A stretch of 64,000 nucleotides of DNA, taken from Nocardioides ochotonae (GTDB lineage Bacteria; Actinomycetota; Actinomycetes; Propionibacteriales; Nocardioidaceae). Position numbers and translations under genes: made by a program. Below, one piece after another: positions 11,023 through 20,071 of this stretch. Where the stretch lies: positions 1,599,001-1,663,000 of the forward strand of contig NZ_CP061769.1 of NCBI RefSeq assembly GCF_011420305.2. The letters are read 5' to 3'. The notes beneath the pieces are model-generated. The model did not search any database. It saw only the letters and a list, made by a program, of their open reading frames with translations, and was not told the origin of the DNA. Position 1 is the stretch's first letter, and each line of letters starts with the position of its first letter.

Positions 11023-11886
11023 ATGTCTCTTGTCGTCGCGATCATGGATGAGCAGCCCACAGGCTCCTTCCGGGGTGCGGCGTCGTGGGGGGAGTGGCAG
11101 GTGCACCCGCTCGCCGATCCCACGACGCTCGCCACCGATCCGCAGATCCTCTCCCCGCAGGTCCGCCATCTCCTGGTCCTGGCCCCGACCAGCGGCGCGC
11201 GGGCGGCCCACGTCGCCGCGTCGACCGTCGCCGCGGCGCGCCCGGAGCTCCCGGTGCGGGTGCTGACGTCCCCGGTGAGCGCCGCGGTGCGGATCCGGGC
11301 CGTGGAGGTGGCACCGGAGACCGGCTCCGCGAACGCGGTGTACGACTCGATCCTCGCTTGCCTCGACACGATGGTCTGGGGTGCCTGGCTCCCCTCGGTG
11401 GCTCGCCTCTCGAGCCCCGCTCCGACGCTGCGTCAGCACGTCCAGTCCTGGTTCACCGGCCCGGACGGCTTCCTGGCGGTGCACGGCGATCCCGGCTGGG
11501 TGGCCAGGCTGCCCCTCGGGGAGGTGGCACCCGAGCGTCGCCTGCGCCGGGTCCCCGCACCGGGCCTGGTCGCCGCGTCGTATGAGTGCCACGCCTACGG
11601 CGAGCTGCCCGAGGCCGCGATCTCCGCGCTGTTCGCGATGGGGCTGACCACCCGCCCCACGCGCCGCGAGCCGGTGGGCGACGTGGCTTCCGCCTGGGGC
11701 TCGGCGAAGGCCGTGGAGTTCGTGATCTCGCGCCCGGTCGCCCCCGGCGAGGCAGCGAGCGCCGCTCCGTCCCTGCACTGCCCCGCGTGCGAGGAGCCGG
11801 TGCGTGGTGAGACCTGTCCGTTCTGCCGCATCGCCGGCGAGTCCGCCGACCGTTTCGAGTCATCCCTTCGAGGAGTCACACGTTGA
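11023..11886 (+). CDS. Tad-locus protein with C-terminal zinc ribbon, function unknown
   Basis: First gene of the Tad operon, 287 residues, with no signal peptide or clear membrane segment. The start ATG has taggaag about seven bases upstream. The N-terminal two thirds resemble nothing I can name (LSPQVRHLLVLAPTSGARAA). The C-terminus carries a zinc-ribbon knuckle pair, LHCPACEEPVRGETCPFC. Its last codon overlaps the TTG of cpaB (TTGA), so expression is coupled to the pilus genes. A cytoplasmic scaffold or regulatory role is only a guess. Confidence 0.7.
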   Translation: MSLVVAIMDEQPTGSFRGAASWGEWQVHPLADPTTLATDPQILSPQVRHLLVLAPTSGARAAHVAASTVAAARPELPVRVLTSPVSAAVRIRAVEVAPETGSANAVYDSILACLDTMVWGAWLPSVARLSSPAPTLRQHVQSWFTGPDGFLAVHGDPGWVARLPLGEVAPERRLRRVPAPGLVAASYECHAYGELPEAAISALFAMGLTTRPTRREPVGDVASAWGSAKAVEFVISRPVAPGEAASAAPSLHCPACEEPVRGETCPFCRIAGESADRFESSLRGVTR

Positions 11887-12614
11887 ATGCACGTCAGCGG
11901 CGCGGTGTGCTGTTCCTGCTCACCGCGCTCGCCCTCTCCGTCGCGGTCTTCGTGGCCGTCAGCAGCTATGTCTCCCAGGTGGAGAGCCAGGTCGGCCCCA
12001 AGGTCACCGTCTACGAGGTCTCCGAGCCCGTCGACGCCTATCTCCCGCTCGGCGCCTCGAACGTCCGGGCCAAGGAGGTCCCGCGCCGGTGGGCGTCCCC
12101 GACGGCCGTGACCAGCCTGCGTGAGCTGGAGGGCCGTCGCGTCGGCTTCCAGCTCGCCGCGGGCACGGTCGTCACCTCGGACATGCTGATCCCGTCGACC
12201 GACCTCAGCCCGACCGAGCGCGAGATCGCGATCAACGTGGACAGCGTCACCGGCGTCGCGGGCCGGGTCCGGCCCGGGGACCGGGTGGACATCATCGCGG
12301 TGTTCGCCGACGTGCCTGGGCTGCCGAAGCAGGCGCGGGTGCTGGTCCGCGACGTCCGGATCGTCTCGATCGGCGGCCAGCAGACGGTCACGGTCGACAC
12401 CGAGTCGACGGTGGGCACCGCCAAGGACGTGGTCCCGGTGACCCTGGCGCTGGAGCCGAAGAACGCGCTCTCGGTGACCTACGCGGCGGCGTTCGCACAG
12501 GAGGTCCGGCTGGTCGCCCTGCCGGGCGACGTCGGGGCCAACCGTGCCGACGAGATCGACGAGTTCGACGCCGAGGACCTCGGTGGCCGGGCCGTCCCGG
12601 AGGAGGCCCGATGA
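11883..12614 (+). CDS. cpaB: Flp pilus assembly protein CpaB (SAF/RcpC domain)
   Basis: Membrane-anchored pilus assembly protein of 243 residues. An N-terminal helix (GVLFLLTALALSVAVFVAV) is followed by an SAF-like domain. The RcpC/CpaB core includes ITREIAINVDSVTGVAG-type sequence (EREIAINVDSVTGVAGRVRP) and a GDRVDIIAVF strand. TTG at 11883 is the only start that keeps the anchor; ggag sits seven bases upstream, and it overlaps the previous stop. Gram-positive Tad systems lack a secretin, so CpaB here probably works at the membrane/cell-wall interface. It overlaps the next gene by four bases. Confidence 0.88.
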   Translation: MNARQRRGVLFLLTALALSVAVFVAVSSYVSQVESQVGPKVTVYEVSEPVDAYLPLGASNVRAKEVPRRWASPTAVTSLRELEGRRVGFQLAAGTVVTSDMLIPSTDLSPTEREIAINVDSVTGVAGRVRPGDRVDIIAVFADVPGLPKQARVLVRDVRIVSIGGQQTVTVDTESTVGTAKDVVPVTLALEPKNALSVTYAAAFAQEVRLVALPGDVGANRADEIDEFDAEDLGGRAVPEEAR

Positions 12615-14164
12615 CGAAGGTGGTGGTGGGGGCGGCCGACCAGGCCGTCGTCCGTGAGCTGAGGGCCCTCCTGGCGGAGATCGAGGGCACCGAGATCCTC
12701 TCGATCGTCGAGTCGAGCCACGAGCTGTCGGCGGTGGTGGCGCGGCTCAAGCCGGCGGTGGTGCTGCTGCACGACCAGCTCGGCCCGCAGTCGGCTCCCG
12801 ACGTGGTGCGCGAGCTCGTGTTCCGCTCCCCGACGACCGGGGTGCTGGTCGTCAACTCCGGCATGGACGGCGACACCGCGCTGCTCGCGATGGAGGCCGG
12901 TGCCAAGGGCGTCGTGCGCTATCCGATGGGCTTCGACGACCTGCTGTCGCGATTCGAGGTCGCCCGTCAGTGGTCCGAGCGGATGTCGGGGCTGATCTCC
13001 GGTGCGGTGGCCGACACGGCCCGGGACCTCGGTCGGCACGGCCGGGTGACGGTGATCGCCGGCGCCAAGGGCGGCGTCGGCACGACCACGATCGCGACCC
13101 ACATGGCGATCGACCTGCAGCGCAAGGTCCCCGGCACCAAGGTCTGCCTGGTCGACCTCGACCTCCAGGCCGGTGACGTCTCGGGCATCGTCGAGGCCCG
13201 TCAGCGGGTCTCGATCGCCGACGTGGCCAAGGTCGCCGAGGACCTCTCGGCCGCGACCATCCTCGATGCGCTCGTGCGCCACGAGTCCGGAGTGTCCCTG
13301 CTGCTGGCCCCGGTGCAGGTGCAGGAGTCCGAGTACGTCACCGCGAACGCGGTCCGGGCGATCCTCGGCCTGCTGCGCCAGGAGTTCGACGTCGTCCTCG
13401 TCGATGGCGGCTCGCACGCCACGCCTGCCCAGGCCGCGGCGATCGAGGTCGCGGACACCGCCGTGGTCGTGGTCACCCCCGACGTGCTGGCGATGCGCTC
13501 CTTCCGCCGCTCCGTGCAGGCGTGGGAGGGCCTCGGGGTGCGCTCGGAGCAGGAGCTGCACGTCGTGGTCAACAAGGTCTCCCGCGACGATGCGCTCACC
13601 TTCGACGCCGTGGGCAAGCTGACCTCGGCCAGCGTCGTGTCAACGTGGCTGCCGTCCGCGTTCCGCACCCTCGAGCGCAGCGTGAACTCCCGCAACCCCG
13701 ACGAGGTCCGCGAGGCCACCTGGTGGTCGGCGCTGGAGCGGATCGGTGCGGAGATCGGGGTCGGTGGACAGTCACCGGTGGCGCCGGCCCCCGCCCGCAC
13801 CCCGAGCCGCAAGGGACGTCGACGCGCGAAGGCCGAAGCGGGTCAGATCGCGGTCGAGACCGTGGCGCTGGTGCCGCTGGTCGCTCTCGTCTGCCTTCTC
13901 GCCTGGCAGGTCGGGCTCACCGCGCTCGCCTTCGTGTGGAACGGGCACGCGGCGAACGCTGCCACCCGCGCCCACGCCATCGGCCAGGACCCGTCCGTGG
14001 CCGCGCGCGACGCCGTACCCGACTCGATGCGCGACAGCGTTCGGGTGACGGTGCTCGGCGACGGCACCGTCAAGGTGTCGACGAAGGTGCCCGTCCTGTG
14101 CCCGGGCTGCGCCGCCCTGCCCAACGAGATCTCCCAGACCAGCGACGTGGTGGAGGAGCCGTGA
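12611..14164 (+). CDS. TadZ/CpaE-type ATPase fused to a TadE-like pseudopilin
   Basis: One uninterrupted frame of 517 residues. Residues 1-130 form a receiver-like domain typical of CpaE/TadZ (ends KGVVRYPMGFDDLLSRFE). Residues about 140-390 are a MinD/ParA-type ATPase with the deviant Walker A VIAGAKGGVGTTTIA and CLVDLDLQAGDVSG. After a basic linker (PSRKGRRRAKAEAG), residues from about 416 read GQIAVETVALVPLVALV. This is a class III prepilin-like cleavage region plus TadE helix, followed by about 80 extracytoplasmic residues with CPGC. TadZ localises the pilus machine and TadE is a minor pilin; they are normally separate genes. Prepilin-peptidase cleavage after the Gly would separate the two parts. 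It is coupled to the genes on both sides by 4-base overlaps. Confidence 0.85.
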   Translation: MTKVVVGAADQAVVRELRALLAEIEGTEILSIVESSHELSAVVARLKPAVVLLHDQLGPQSAPDVVRELVFRSPTTGVLVVNSGMDGDTALLAMEAGAKGVVRYPMGFDDLLSRFEVARQWSERMSGLISGAVADTARDLGRHGRVTVIAGAKGGVGTTTIATHMAIDLQRKVPGTKVCLVDLDLQAGDVSGIVEARQRVSIADVAKVAEDLSAATILDALVRHESGVSLLLAPVQVQESEYVTANAVRAILGLLRQEFDVVLVDGGSHATPAQAAAIEVADTAVVVVTPDVLAMRSFRRSVQAWEGLGVRSEQELHVVVNKVSRDDALTFDAVGKLTSASVVSTWLPSAFRTLERSVNSRNPDEVREATWWSALERIGAEIGVGGQSPVAPAPARTPSRKGRRRAKAEAGQIAVETVALVPLVALVCLLAWQVGLTALAFVWNGHAANAATRAHAIGQDPSVAARDAVPDSMRDSVRVTVLGDGTVKVSTKVPVLCPGCAALPNEISQTSDVVEEP

Positions 14165-14514
14165 GCACGTCACCCACCGGCCGGCAGACGCGGCGGCGTG
14201 AGCGCGGCAGCGTCTCCCTCGAGGTCGTCGGCCTGGTGCCGCTGCTGATCCTGGTCGCCCTCCTGGTCCTTCAGCTCGGGGTCGCGGGCTGGTCGGCGTC
14301 CCAGGCGCAGGAGGCGGCCCGGGCGGCTGCCCGCGCACAGAGCCTCGGGGAGGACCCGCTGGCGGCGGCAGTGGGTTCGCTTCCCGGCAGCCTCGAGGTC
14401 AAGGAGATCTCCACCTCGGGTGACTCGGTGACCCTCCGGGTCACGGTGCCGCGGGTCTCCCCGCTGCCGACCTTCACCGTGACCCGCGACGTCGCGATGG
14501 CGGTGGACAGGTGA
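14161..14514 (+). CDS. tadE: TadE-like pseudopilin
   Basis: Small exported protein of 117 residues. A basic leader (RQTRRRERG) is followed by SVSLEVVGLVPLLILVALLV, the conserved Glu and hydrophobic helix of TadE proteins, and then a short extracytoplasmic domain. The predicted cleavage is after the Gly before SVSLE, by the prepilin peptidase at 24366. GTG at 14161 overlaps the TadZ-TadE stop. With the TadE module of the preceding gene, the operon encodes two TadE-type proteins, matching the usual TadE/TadF pairing. Confidence 0.85.
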   Translation: MSTSPTGRQTRRRERGSVSLEVVGLVPLLILVALLVLQLGVAGWSASQAQEAARAAARAQSLGEDPLAAAVGSLPGSLEVKEISTSGDSVTLRVTVPRVSPLPTFTVTRDVAMAVDR

Positions 14515-15890
14515 GCGGCTACCGCGGCTTCGCCGGGGTCGACTCCACCGCGGGACCCGACGCGAGCTCGGGGGAGACCTCTGATGAGCTGCTGGTCCGC
14601 CGGCTGAAGAAGCTGCTCCTCGACGAGGTCGACCTCCACGAGCTGGGCCGGCTGGAGGAGTCGCAACGTCGCACCCGCCTGGAACGGGTCCTCAATCACC
14701 TGGTCTCAACCGAGGGCATCATCCTCAGCACCCGCGAGCGCACCAGCCTCGTACGCCGCGTGGTCGACGAGGCGGTCGGGCTCGGCGTGCTCGAGCCGAT
14801 CCTGGCCGACCCGGCGGTCAGCGAAATCATGATCAACGGCCACGACATGGTCTACGTCGAGCGCTTCGGCGTGCTCGAGCGGATCCCGTCGGGCTTCACC
14901 AACAACGAGCAGCTGCTGCAGACCATCGACCGGATCGTCTCGACGGTCAACCGGCGGGTCGACGAGTCCAGCCCGATGGTCGACGCACGCCTGCCGCCGG
15001 ACGCCCGCCTGCCGCGCGGGGCCCGCGTCAATGTCGTGCTGCCGCCGCTCGCGCTGCGCGGGCCCACGGTGACGATCCGGCTCTTCCCCCGCCGCTACGG
15101 CATGGAGGAGCTGGTGCAGCGCGGGGCGCTCGACGCGGCCACCGTCGAGCTGCTCGCCGCAGCCGTCCGGGCCCGGCTCAACATCGTCGTCTCCGGCGGC
15201 ACCGCCTCGGGCAAGACCACGATGCTCAACGCCCTCTCGGCGTTCATCCCCGAGCGCGAGCGGATCGTCACCATCGAGGACGCCGCCGAGCTCGCTCTGG
15301 TGCAGGAGCACGTGGTCCAGATGGAGACCCGCCCGCCCAACGTGGAGGGTCGCGGCGCGGTCACCATCCGCGACCTGGTCCGCAACGCGCTGCGCATGCG
15401 CCCCGACCGCATCGTCGTCGGCGAGTGCCGCGGTGGCGAGGCGCTCGACATGCTGCAGGCGATGAACACCGGTCACGAGGGCTCCCTGACCACCGTGCAC
15501 GCCAACACCACCGACGACGCACTCGCCCGCATGGAGACGATGGCGTCGATGTCGGAGGTGGAGGTCCCCTTCCACGCGCTGCGCGAGCAGGTCAACTCCT
15601 CCATCGACCTGGTCCTGCAGCTGGTGCGCACCCCCGACGGCACCCGCCGGGTGGTGGACCTGAGCTACCTGTCCTCGCGACGACGCGAGGACTTCTCCCT
15701 CAGCCGCCTGGTGCACTGGGACCCGCGGGCGATCGGCCCCTCCGGCACCGCGGGCGCCTTCATCCGGCACCCGGTGCACCCGGGCTTGGCCGACCGCCTC
15801 GAGGACCGCGGCGAGAAGCTGCCCGACGGCTTCGAGCGGGCCTTCGCCGGTGAGCACCTCGACGAAGGCGGGGGCGTGCCGTGGTCCTGA
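14511..15890 (+). CDS. tadA: Tad secretion ATPase TadA/CpaF
   Basis: Hexameric secretion ATPase of 459 residues that powers pilus assembly. Walker A is [15 protein letters not shown] near residues 226-240. Conserved Glu residues follow in [12 protein letters not shown], and the Walker B/His boxes are in [19 protein letters not shown] and [13 protein letters not shown]. The N-terminal domain contains [21 protein letters not shown], typical of CpaF. It starts at GTG 14511, overlapping tadE by four bases, and overlaps tadB by ten. Confidence 0.95.
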   Translation: MSGYRGFAGVDSTAGPDASSGETSDELLVRRLKKLLLDEVDLHELGRLEESQRRTRLERVLNHLVSTEGIILSTRERTSLVRRVVDEAVGLGVLEPILADPAVSEIMINGHDMVYVERFGVLERIPSGFTNNEQLLQTIDRIVSTVNRRVDESSPMVDARLPPDARLPRGARVNVVLPPLALRGPTVTIRLFPRRYGMEELVQRGALDAATVELLAAAVRARLNIVVSGGTASGKTTMLNALSAFIPERERIVTIEDAAELALVQEHVVQMETRPPNVEGRGAVTIRDLVRNALRMRPDRIVVGECRGGEALDMLQAMNTGHEGSLTTVHANTTDDALARMETMASMSEVEVPFHALREQVNSSIDLVLQLVRTPDGTRRVVDLSYLSSRRREDFSLSRLVHWDPRAIGPSGTAGAFIRHPVHPGLADRLEDRGEKLPDGFERAFAGEHLDEGGGVPWS

Positions 15891-16801
15891 TCGTCCTGCT
15901 GTGCGCGGTGGGGGCATCGGTCTGCGCGCTGCTCGGGATCGTCCACCTGACCTCGGTCACCACCGAGCGCCGGCGGATCGCCGCCGCGGTCACCGGCGAC
16001 GAGCGCCTGGAGGACCAGCCGCTGCTGGAGCGCGCCAACCGGCGCTTCCGGCGCACCCGGCTGGGCCAGCTGGTCGAGCGTGAGCTCGTGCTCGCCGGCA
16101 TCGACCAGCGCCCGTTGGTCGTCGTCCTGATCGCGGTCGCGGTCGGCTTCTCGACCGCCTACATCCTGTGGACCGCGCTCGCGCCGGTCTTCGGCATCCT
16201 CGGGCTCAGCGCCGGCGCCTTCGCGCTCCGCACGTTCATCCGGCGCGCGAAGGCCCGTCGCCTCGAGGCCTTCATCGTCCAGATGCCCGAGCTCGCGCGG
16301 GTGCTCGCCAACGCCACCAGCGCCGGGCTCTCGATCACCAGCGCGCTCGCGATCGCCGGCGAGGAGCTCAGCGCGCCCGCCGGCCCCGAGCTGCGCAACG
16401 TCGCGAGCTCGATCCGCTTCGGCACCGACCTGGTGACCGCCCTCGACGGGATGGGCAAGCGACTGCCCTCCCGCGAGGTCGCCGTCCTGCTCTCGACACT
16501 GGTCGTCTGCGCGCGCAGCGGTGGCTCGCTGGTCACCTCGCTGCGCGACATCGCCACCACCCTGGAGTCGCGCAAGGAGACCCGCCGCGAGATCCGCACG
16601 ACGCTCGCCCAGGCGCTGGCCACGGGCTACCTCGTGATCGCGCTCGGCGTCGGGATGCTCTTCCTGCTCAACGGCCTCCAGCCCGGGTCGGTGGAGAAGA
16701 TGACCGGCCACATCGTCGGTCAGATCGCGCTGATCGTCTCCGGGTCGCTCTTCGCACTCGGGTTCTACCTGATCCGCCGGATGACGAGGTTCGACATATG
16801 A
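15881..16801 (+). CDS. tadB: Tad inner-membrane platform protein TadB
   Basis: Type II secretion F-domain protein of 306 residues. An N-terminal helix, a helix pair around 85-120, a cytoplasmic GspF-like domain (IVQMPELARVLANATSAGLS) and a C-terminal pair of helices follow the TadB layout. It acts with TadC as the platform driven by TadA. GTG at 15881 lies within the end of tadA, and the stop overlaps the tadC ATG (ATGA). Confidence 0.92.
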   Translation: MVLIVLLCAVGASVCALLGIVHLTSVTTERRRIAAAVTGDERLEDQPLLERANRRFRRTRLGQLVERELVLAGIDQRPLVVVLIAVAVGFSTAYILWTALAPVFGILGLSAGAFALRTFIRRAKARRLEAFIVQMPELARVLANATSAGLSITSALAIAGEELSAPAGPELRNVASSIRFGTDLVTALDGMGKRLPSREVAVLLSTLVVCARSGGSLVTSLRDIATTLESRKETRREIRTTLAQALATGYLVIALGVGMLFLLNGLQPGSVEKMTGHIVGQIALIVSGSLFALGFYLIRRMTRFDI

Positions 16802-17709
16802 GCCTCACCGTCCTGCTCCCCGGCCTCGCCCTGGCGACGGCGATGGTCCTGGCGCTGCGCGGCTATCGGCTGCTGCGCGCGGACCCCACCGAGGGACTGG
16901 GCCTCGAGGAGCTCATGGTGCTGCGCCCCGAGCAGCGCCGGTCCGCGAAGGGGGAGGGGCCGCTGGGGCGGCTCGCCACCCGGCTCGCGCCCTCGCTGCG
17001 ACGGCGGCTCCCGGCACCGGTCGTCAAGTGGTTGCAGACCCAGGTCGACCTCGCCGGTCGCCCCGACGGGCTGAACGTCGACGGCGTGCTGCGCATGGTG
17101 CTGACCTGGGCGCTGATGCTCTCGCCGGTGTTCCTGCTCAGCCTCACCTCGGGCAACCTGCTGGGCCTGGCGCTGGCGGTGATCGCGCCGGTGATGATGC
17201 CCCTGGCGCGGCTCTCCCGGCTGCGTCGGGTGCGCACCGACGCCCTGGACCGCGACCTGCCGGACTTCCTCGACGTGCTCGCGGTCACGGTGACCGCCGG
17301 TGTGGGCTTCCGCCCGGCCCTGATGCGCGTCTCGGAGCGCTTCGGCGGTCCGCTCGCGGCCGAGATGCGGCTGGCGCTCAGCCAGGTGCAGCACGGCGCC
17401 ACCCTGCGGGGCGCCTTCGAGCAGCTGCAGGAACGCAGCGACTCCGAGGCGCTGGGGCAGTTCGTCACGGCGTTCATCCAGTCCGACGAGCTGGGCGCCC
17501 CATTGGTCGAGGCGCTGAACCAGATCGCCGTCGACCAGCGCCGCGAGCATGCCCAGCGGCAGCGGCGCAAGGCGGCGCAGATCGCACCGCGGGTGACGCT
17601 GGTGACCACTGTCGTGCTCGTCCCCGCCACCCTCATCCTGCTGCTGGTCGGCCTGATCCTTGGGGCGGACGTCGACTTCGGCGAGGTGTTCGGGGGGTTC
17701 TCCGGATGA
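16798..17709 (+). CDS. tadC: Tad inner-membrane platform protein TadC
   Basis: Second F-domain platform protein, 303 residues. An N-terminal helix and cytoplasmic segment are followed by paired helices. The GspF-type domain reads LPDFLDVLAVTVTAGVGF with downstream QFVTAFIQSDELGAPLVEAL, and a last helix is near the C-terminus. ATG at 16798 overlaps tadB and the stop overlaps the kinase gene by four bases, so platform and sensor are made together. Confidence 0.92.
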   Translation: MSLTVLLPGLALATAMVLALRGYRLLRADPTEGLGLEELMVLRPEQRRSAKGEGPLGRLATRLAPSLRRRLPAPVVKWLQTQVDLAGRPDGLNVDGVLRMVLTWALMLSPVFLLSLTSGNLLGLALAVIAPVMMPLARLSRLRRVRTDALDRDLPDFLDVLAVTVTAGVGFRPALMRVSERFGGPLAAEMRLALSQVQHGATLRGAFEQLQERSDSEALGQFVTAFIQSDELGAPLVEALNQIAVDQRREHAQRQRRKAAQIAPRVTLVTTVVLVPATLILLLVGLILGADVDFGEVFGGFSG

Positions 17710-18887
17710 CCTTCGACTCGATCGCCGCCGTCGAGGTCCGCGCCCTGGTGCGGCTCTCGTTCCTGCTGCGGATGATGACCCTGCTGGCAAGCCTGGCCGG
17801 CTACGTCGACCAGACCCTGACCCCGGTCGCGGTGGGTGGGATCTTCTTCCTCACCCTCACCAGCATGGCCGGGATCGCGGTCCCGACCGTGCCCGCCCTG
17901 CTCCAGCGCCACCCCTCGCTCGTCATGCTCGATGCTCTGGTGATGACCGGGCTGATGGTCGCGCTGGGAACCGACAACCCGCTGGTCCTGGTCGCCCTGA
18001 GCAGCTGCCTGGTGATCGGCCTCGCGCTGCCGACGCTCGCGGCAGCGTTGTCCACGGTGACGATGGTGAGCGGCTACCTGGTGGCGAGCCTCAGCGACGA
18101 GCGGGTCACCCCGACGTTCCTGGCCGACTACGGCTTCCCGCTGACCTTCGTCTTCGTCGTCGTGCTCGGCCAGGCCTTCCGGGTCCTCGCCGAGCGCAAG
18201 CGGCAGTCGGAGCGGGCGTTCGCCGAGCTGATCTCCAGCACGGTGACCGCCGAGGAGCGCGCGAGGCTGGCGCGCGAGTTGCACGACTCGACCGCCAAGA
18301 CGCTGCAGGGGCTGGCGCTCTCGGCGCAGTCGCTCCCGCACTGGATCACCCATGACCCGGGGCGTGCCTGCGCGGAGGCGGAGGCGATCTCGACGTCGGC
18401 CTCCGAGGCGGTCCTCCAGCTGCGCAGCCTGCTGTCCACCCTGCGTCAGGACATGCTGGACCAGTCGTTCCACGAGTCCCTCGCCGCCCTGGCGCGGGAC
18501 TGCACCCAGGACGCGCCGCAGGTGCGCCTGAGCCTCGATCTCGAGCCCGTCGAGCTGACCGCGCCGTCGGTGCGCTACGAGCTGCTGGCCGCGACACGGG
18601 AGGCGTTGCGCAACGCGCTCGCGCACTCCGGGTCGGATCGCGTGACGGTGCGGCTGCGCGCCGTCGACGACGAGGAGGTGCTGATCGAGGTGGCCGACAG
18701 CGGGTGCGGGTTCGCGATGGACATCCTGGCCGAGCGCGAGCGGCAGGGGCACTTCGGCGTGCGTGGCTACGCCGAGCGCCTCGAGCTGATCGGCGGGCGC
18801 GCGGAGGTCACCAGCGAGCCCGGCTCGGGCACCACGGTGCGGTTCGTCGCACCCCGGATGGGCCTGCGGGAGGGCACACATGTTTGA
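17706..18887 (+). CDS. NarL-type sensor histidine kinase inside the Tad operon
   Basis: Sensor kinase of 393 residues. The N-terminal half holds about five to six membrane helices with very short loops, so the stimulus is probably sensed in or at the membrane. The dimerisation/phosphoacceptor segment is RLARELHDSTAKTLQGLAL with His near residue 194. The ATPase domain has EALRNALAHSGSD and VADSGCGFAMD, then GYAERLELIGGRAEV. It overlaps tadC by four bases and the regulator gene by eight. Its placement inside the pilus operon suggests it controls the flp/tad genes, but no target is proven. Confidence 0.88.
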   Translation: MTFDSIAAVEVRALVRLSFLLRMMTLLASLAGYVDQTLTPVAVGGIFFLTLTSMAGIAVPTVPALLQRHPSLVMLDALVMTGLMVALGTDNPLVLVALSSCLVIGLALPTLAAALSTVTMVSGYLVASLSDERVTPTFLADYGFPLTFVFVVVLGQAFRVLAERKRQSERAFAELISSTVTAEERARLARELHDSTAKTLQGLALSAQSLPHWITHDPGRACAEAEAISTSASEAVLQLRSLLSTLRQDMLDQSFHESLAALARDCTQDAPQVRLSLDLEPVELTAPSVRYELLAATREALRNALAHSGSDRVTVRLRAVDDEEVLIEVADSGCGFAMDILAERERQGHFGVRGYAERLELIGGRAEVTSEPGSGTTVRFVAPRMGLREGTHV

Positions 18888-19569
18888 GGACCTGACCATC
18901 GCGGCGCCAGCGACGCCCACCGGGCCGACGCGCACGCTGATCGTGGACGACAACCCCGTCGTCCGCACGGGCCTGCGCAGCCTGCTGGAGAGCTCCGCGG
19001 AGATCGACGTGGTGGGGGAGGCCGGCGACGGCATCCTGGCGGAGTCGATGGTGCGCACCCTCAAGCCGGACGTGGTCCTGCTCGACGTGCGGATGCCGCG
19101 ACGCGACGGCGTCCAGACCGCCCGCGCGATCGCCGGCGAGACCACCGTGATCATGCTGACCTTCACCGACGAGCCCGCCCACATCCGGGCCGCCCTGGCC
19201 GCGGGCGCGAGCGGCTACCTCGTGCACGGCTCGTTCGACGCCTCGACCCTCGTGCACACCGTCCGTCAGGCCGCCCTCGGCGCCGGGGCGTTCTCCCGGC
19301 AGGCGCTGGAGGCGATCCGGGACACCCAGGTCCCGCAGGACCTCGAGGAGGAGCGGCGCCGGCGTCAGCGCCAGTTCGAGCTCAGCGACCGGCAGGGCGA
19401 GCTGATGGAGCTGATCGCGCGTGGCATGACCAACGCCGAGATCGCGCGCGAGCTCTACCTCGCCGAGAAGACGGTGAAGAACCACGTCAACGCGATCTTC
19501 GCCAAGCTCGTGGTGACCAACCGCAGCGAGGCGATCGCGGTCTGGCTCGGCACCCGCACCCCCGGATAG
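18880..19569 (+). CDS. LuxR/NarL-family response regulator, partner of the Tad-locus kinase
   Basis: Response regulator of 229 residues. The receiver begins LIVDDNPVVRTGLRSLLES, with the phospho-acceptor Asp in VVLLDVRMPRRDG near residue 69 and the switch Thr in VIMLTFTDE. The C-terminal LuxR HTH is LSDRQGELMELIARGMTNAE followed by ELYLAEKTVKNHV. ATG at 18880 overlaps the kinase gene. It is the last gene before the flp region; the 195-base gap to flp contains the tandem repeat at 19586. Confidence 0.9.
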   Translation: MFEDLTIAAPATPTGPTRTLIVDDNPVVRTGLRSLLESSAEIDVVGEAGDGILAESMVRTLKPDVVLLDVRMPRRDGVQTARAIAGETTVIMLTFTDEPAHIRAALAAGASGYLVHGSFDASTLVHTVRQAALGAGAFSRQALEAIRDTQVPQDLEEERRRRQRQFELSDRQGELMELIARGMTNAEIARELYLAEKTVKNHVNAIFAKLVVTNRSEAIAVWLGTRTPG

Positions 19570-19585
19570 CCGCCGGGCCCCGGAG

Positions 19586-19633
19586 TGGGCCTGGGGCTGG
19601 GCCTGGGAATGGGCCTGGCGGTGGGCCCGAGGG
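19586..19633. repeat. Four-copy 12-bp tandem repeat upstream of flp
   Basis: The hexamer tgggcc starts at 19586, 19598, 19610 and 19622 with an exact 12-base period. The intervening bases are mostly purine (unit tgggcctggnnn), and the last copy changes to tgggcccgaggg. It lies between the response regulator stop (19569) and flp (19765), where the flp promoter should be. Not coding on either strand as far as I can see. It could be a slippage-prone spacer or a set of regulator sites. Confidence 0.75.
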
Positions 19634-19764
19634 CCCGCGCCGATCGGCTCGCCCGCACCTAGGTTTTCAGTCGTCGGGGAGCACCGCACCGGCACCACCA
19701 CAGGCTTGTGGCCCGCTCAGGGGACCGGGCCGCCGCACCACCCAACAGGAAGAGGTCGATCAGG

Positions 19765-19977
19765 ATGAACAAGGTTCTCGAGGCACTGCTGATGTTCCAG
19801 GCCCACATGTTCGCCGCCCGCAAGGACGACGAGCGCGGACAGGGCACCCTGGAGTACGTCGGCATGATCATCGTCGCCGCCGGCATCGTGGTCCTGGTTC
19901 TGGAGGCCGCTGACGCCATCGACCTCGGCAAGGTCTTCTCCGACGCCGTCAAGTCCGTCACCGGCGAAGGCTCGTGA
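19765..19977 (+). CDS. flp: Flp-type major pilin
   Basis: Short pilin of 70 residues. The leader (MNKVLEALLMFQAHMFAARK) ends in DDERGQGTLEYVGMIIVAAG, where cleavage after Gly leaves a mature protein beginning Gln-Gly-Thr-Leu-Glu. This has the Glu5 and following Tyr of the class IVb Flp motif. One hydrophobic helix and a short polar tail follow. The ATG at 19765 has aggaagagg upstream. It is separated from the assembly operon by its own leader region, consistent with stronger separate expression. Confidence 0.93.
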   Translation: MNKVLEALLMFQAHMFAARKDDERGQGTLEYVGMIIVAAGIVVLVLEAADAIDLGKVFSDAVKSVTGEGS

Positions 19978-20071
19978 TCTGAAGCGTCACCACTCCTCCA
20001 CGCGGGTCCCGGATGATTCCGGGGCCCGCGTGGGCGTGTGTGCGGCCACCGAACTGGGAAGGTCTTGATCC

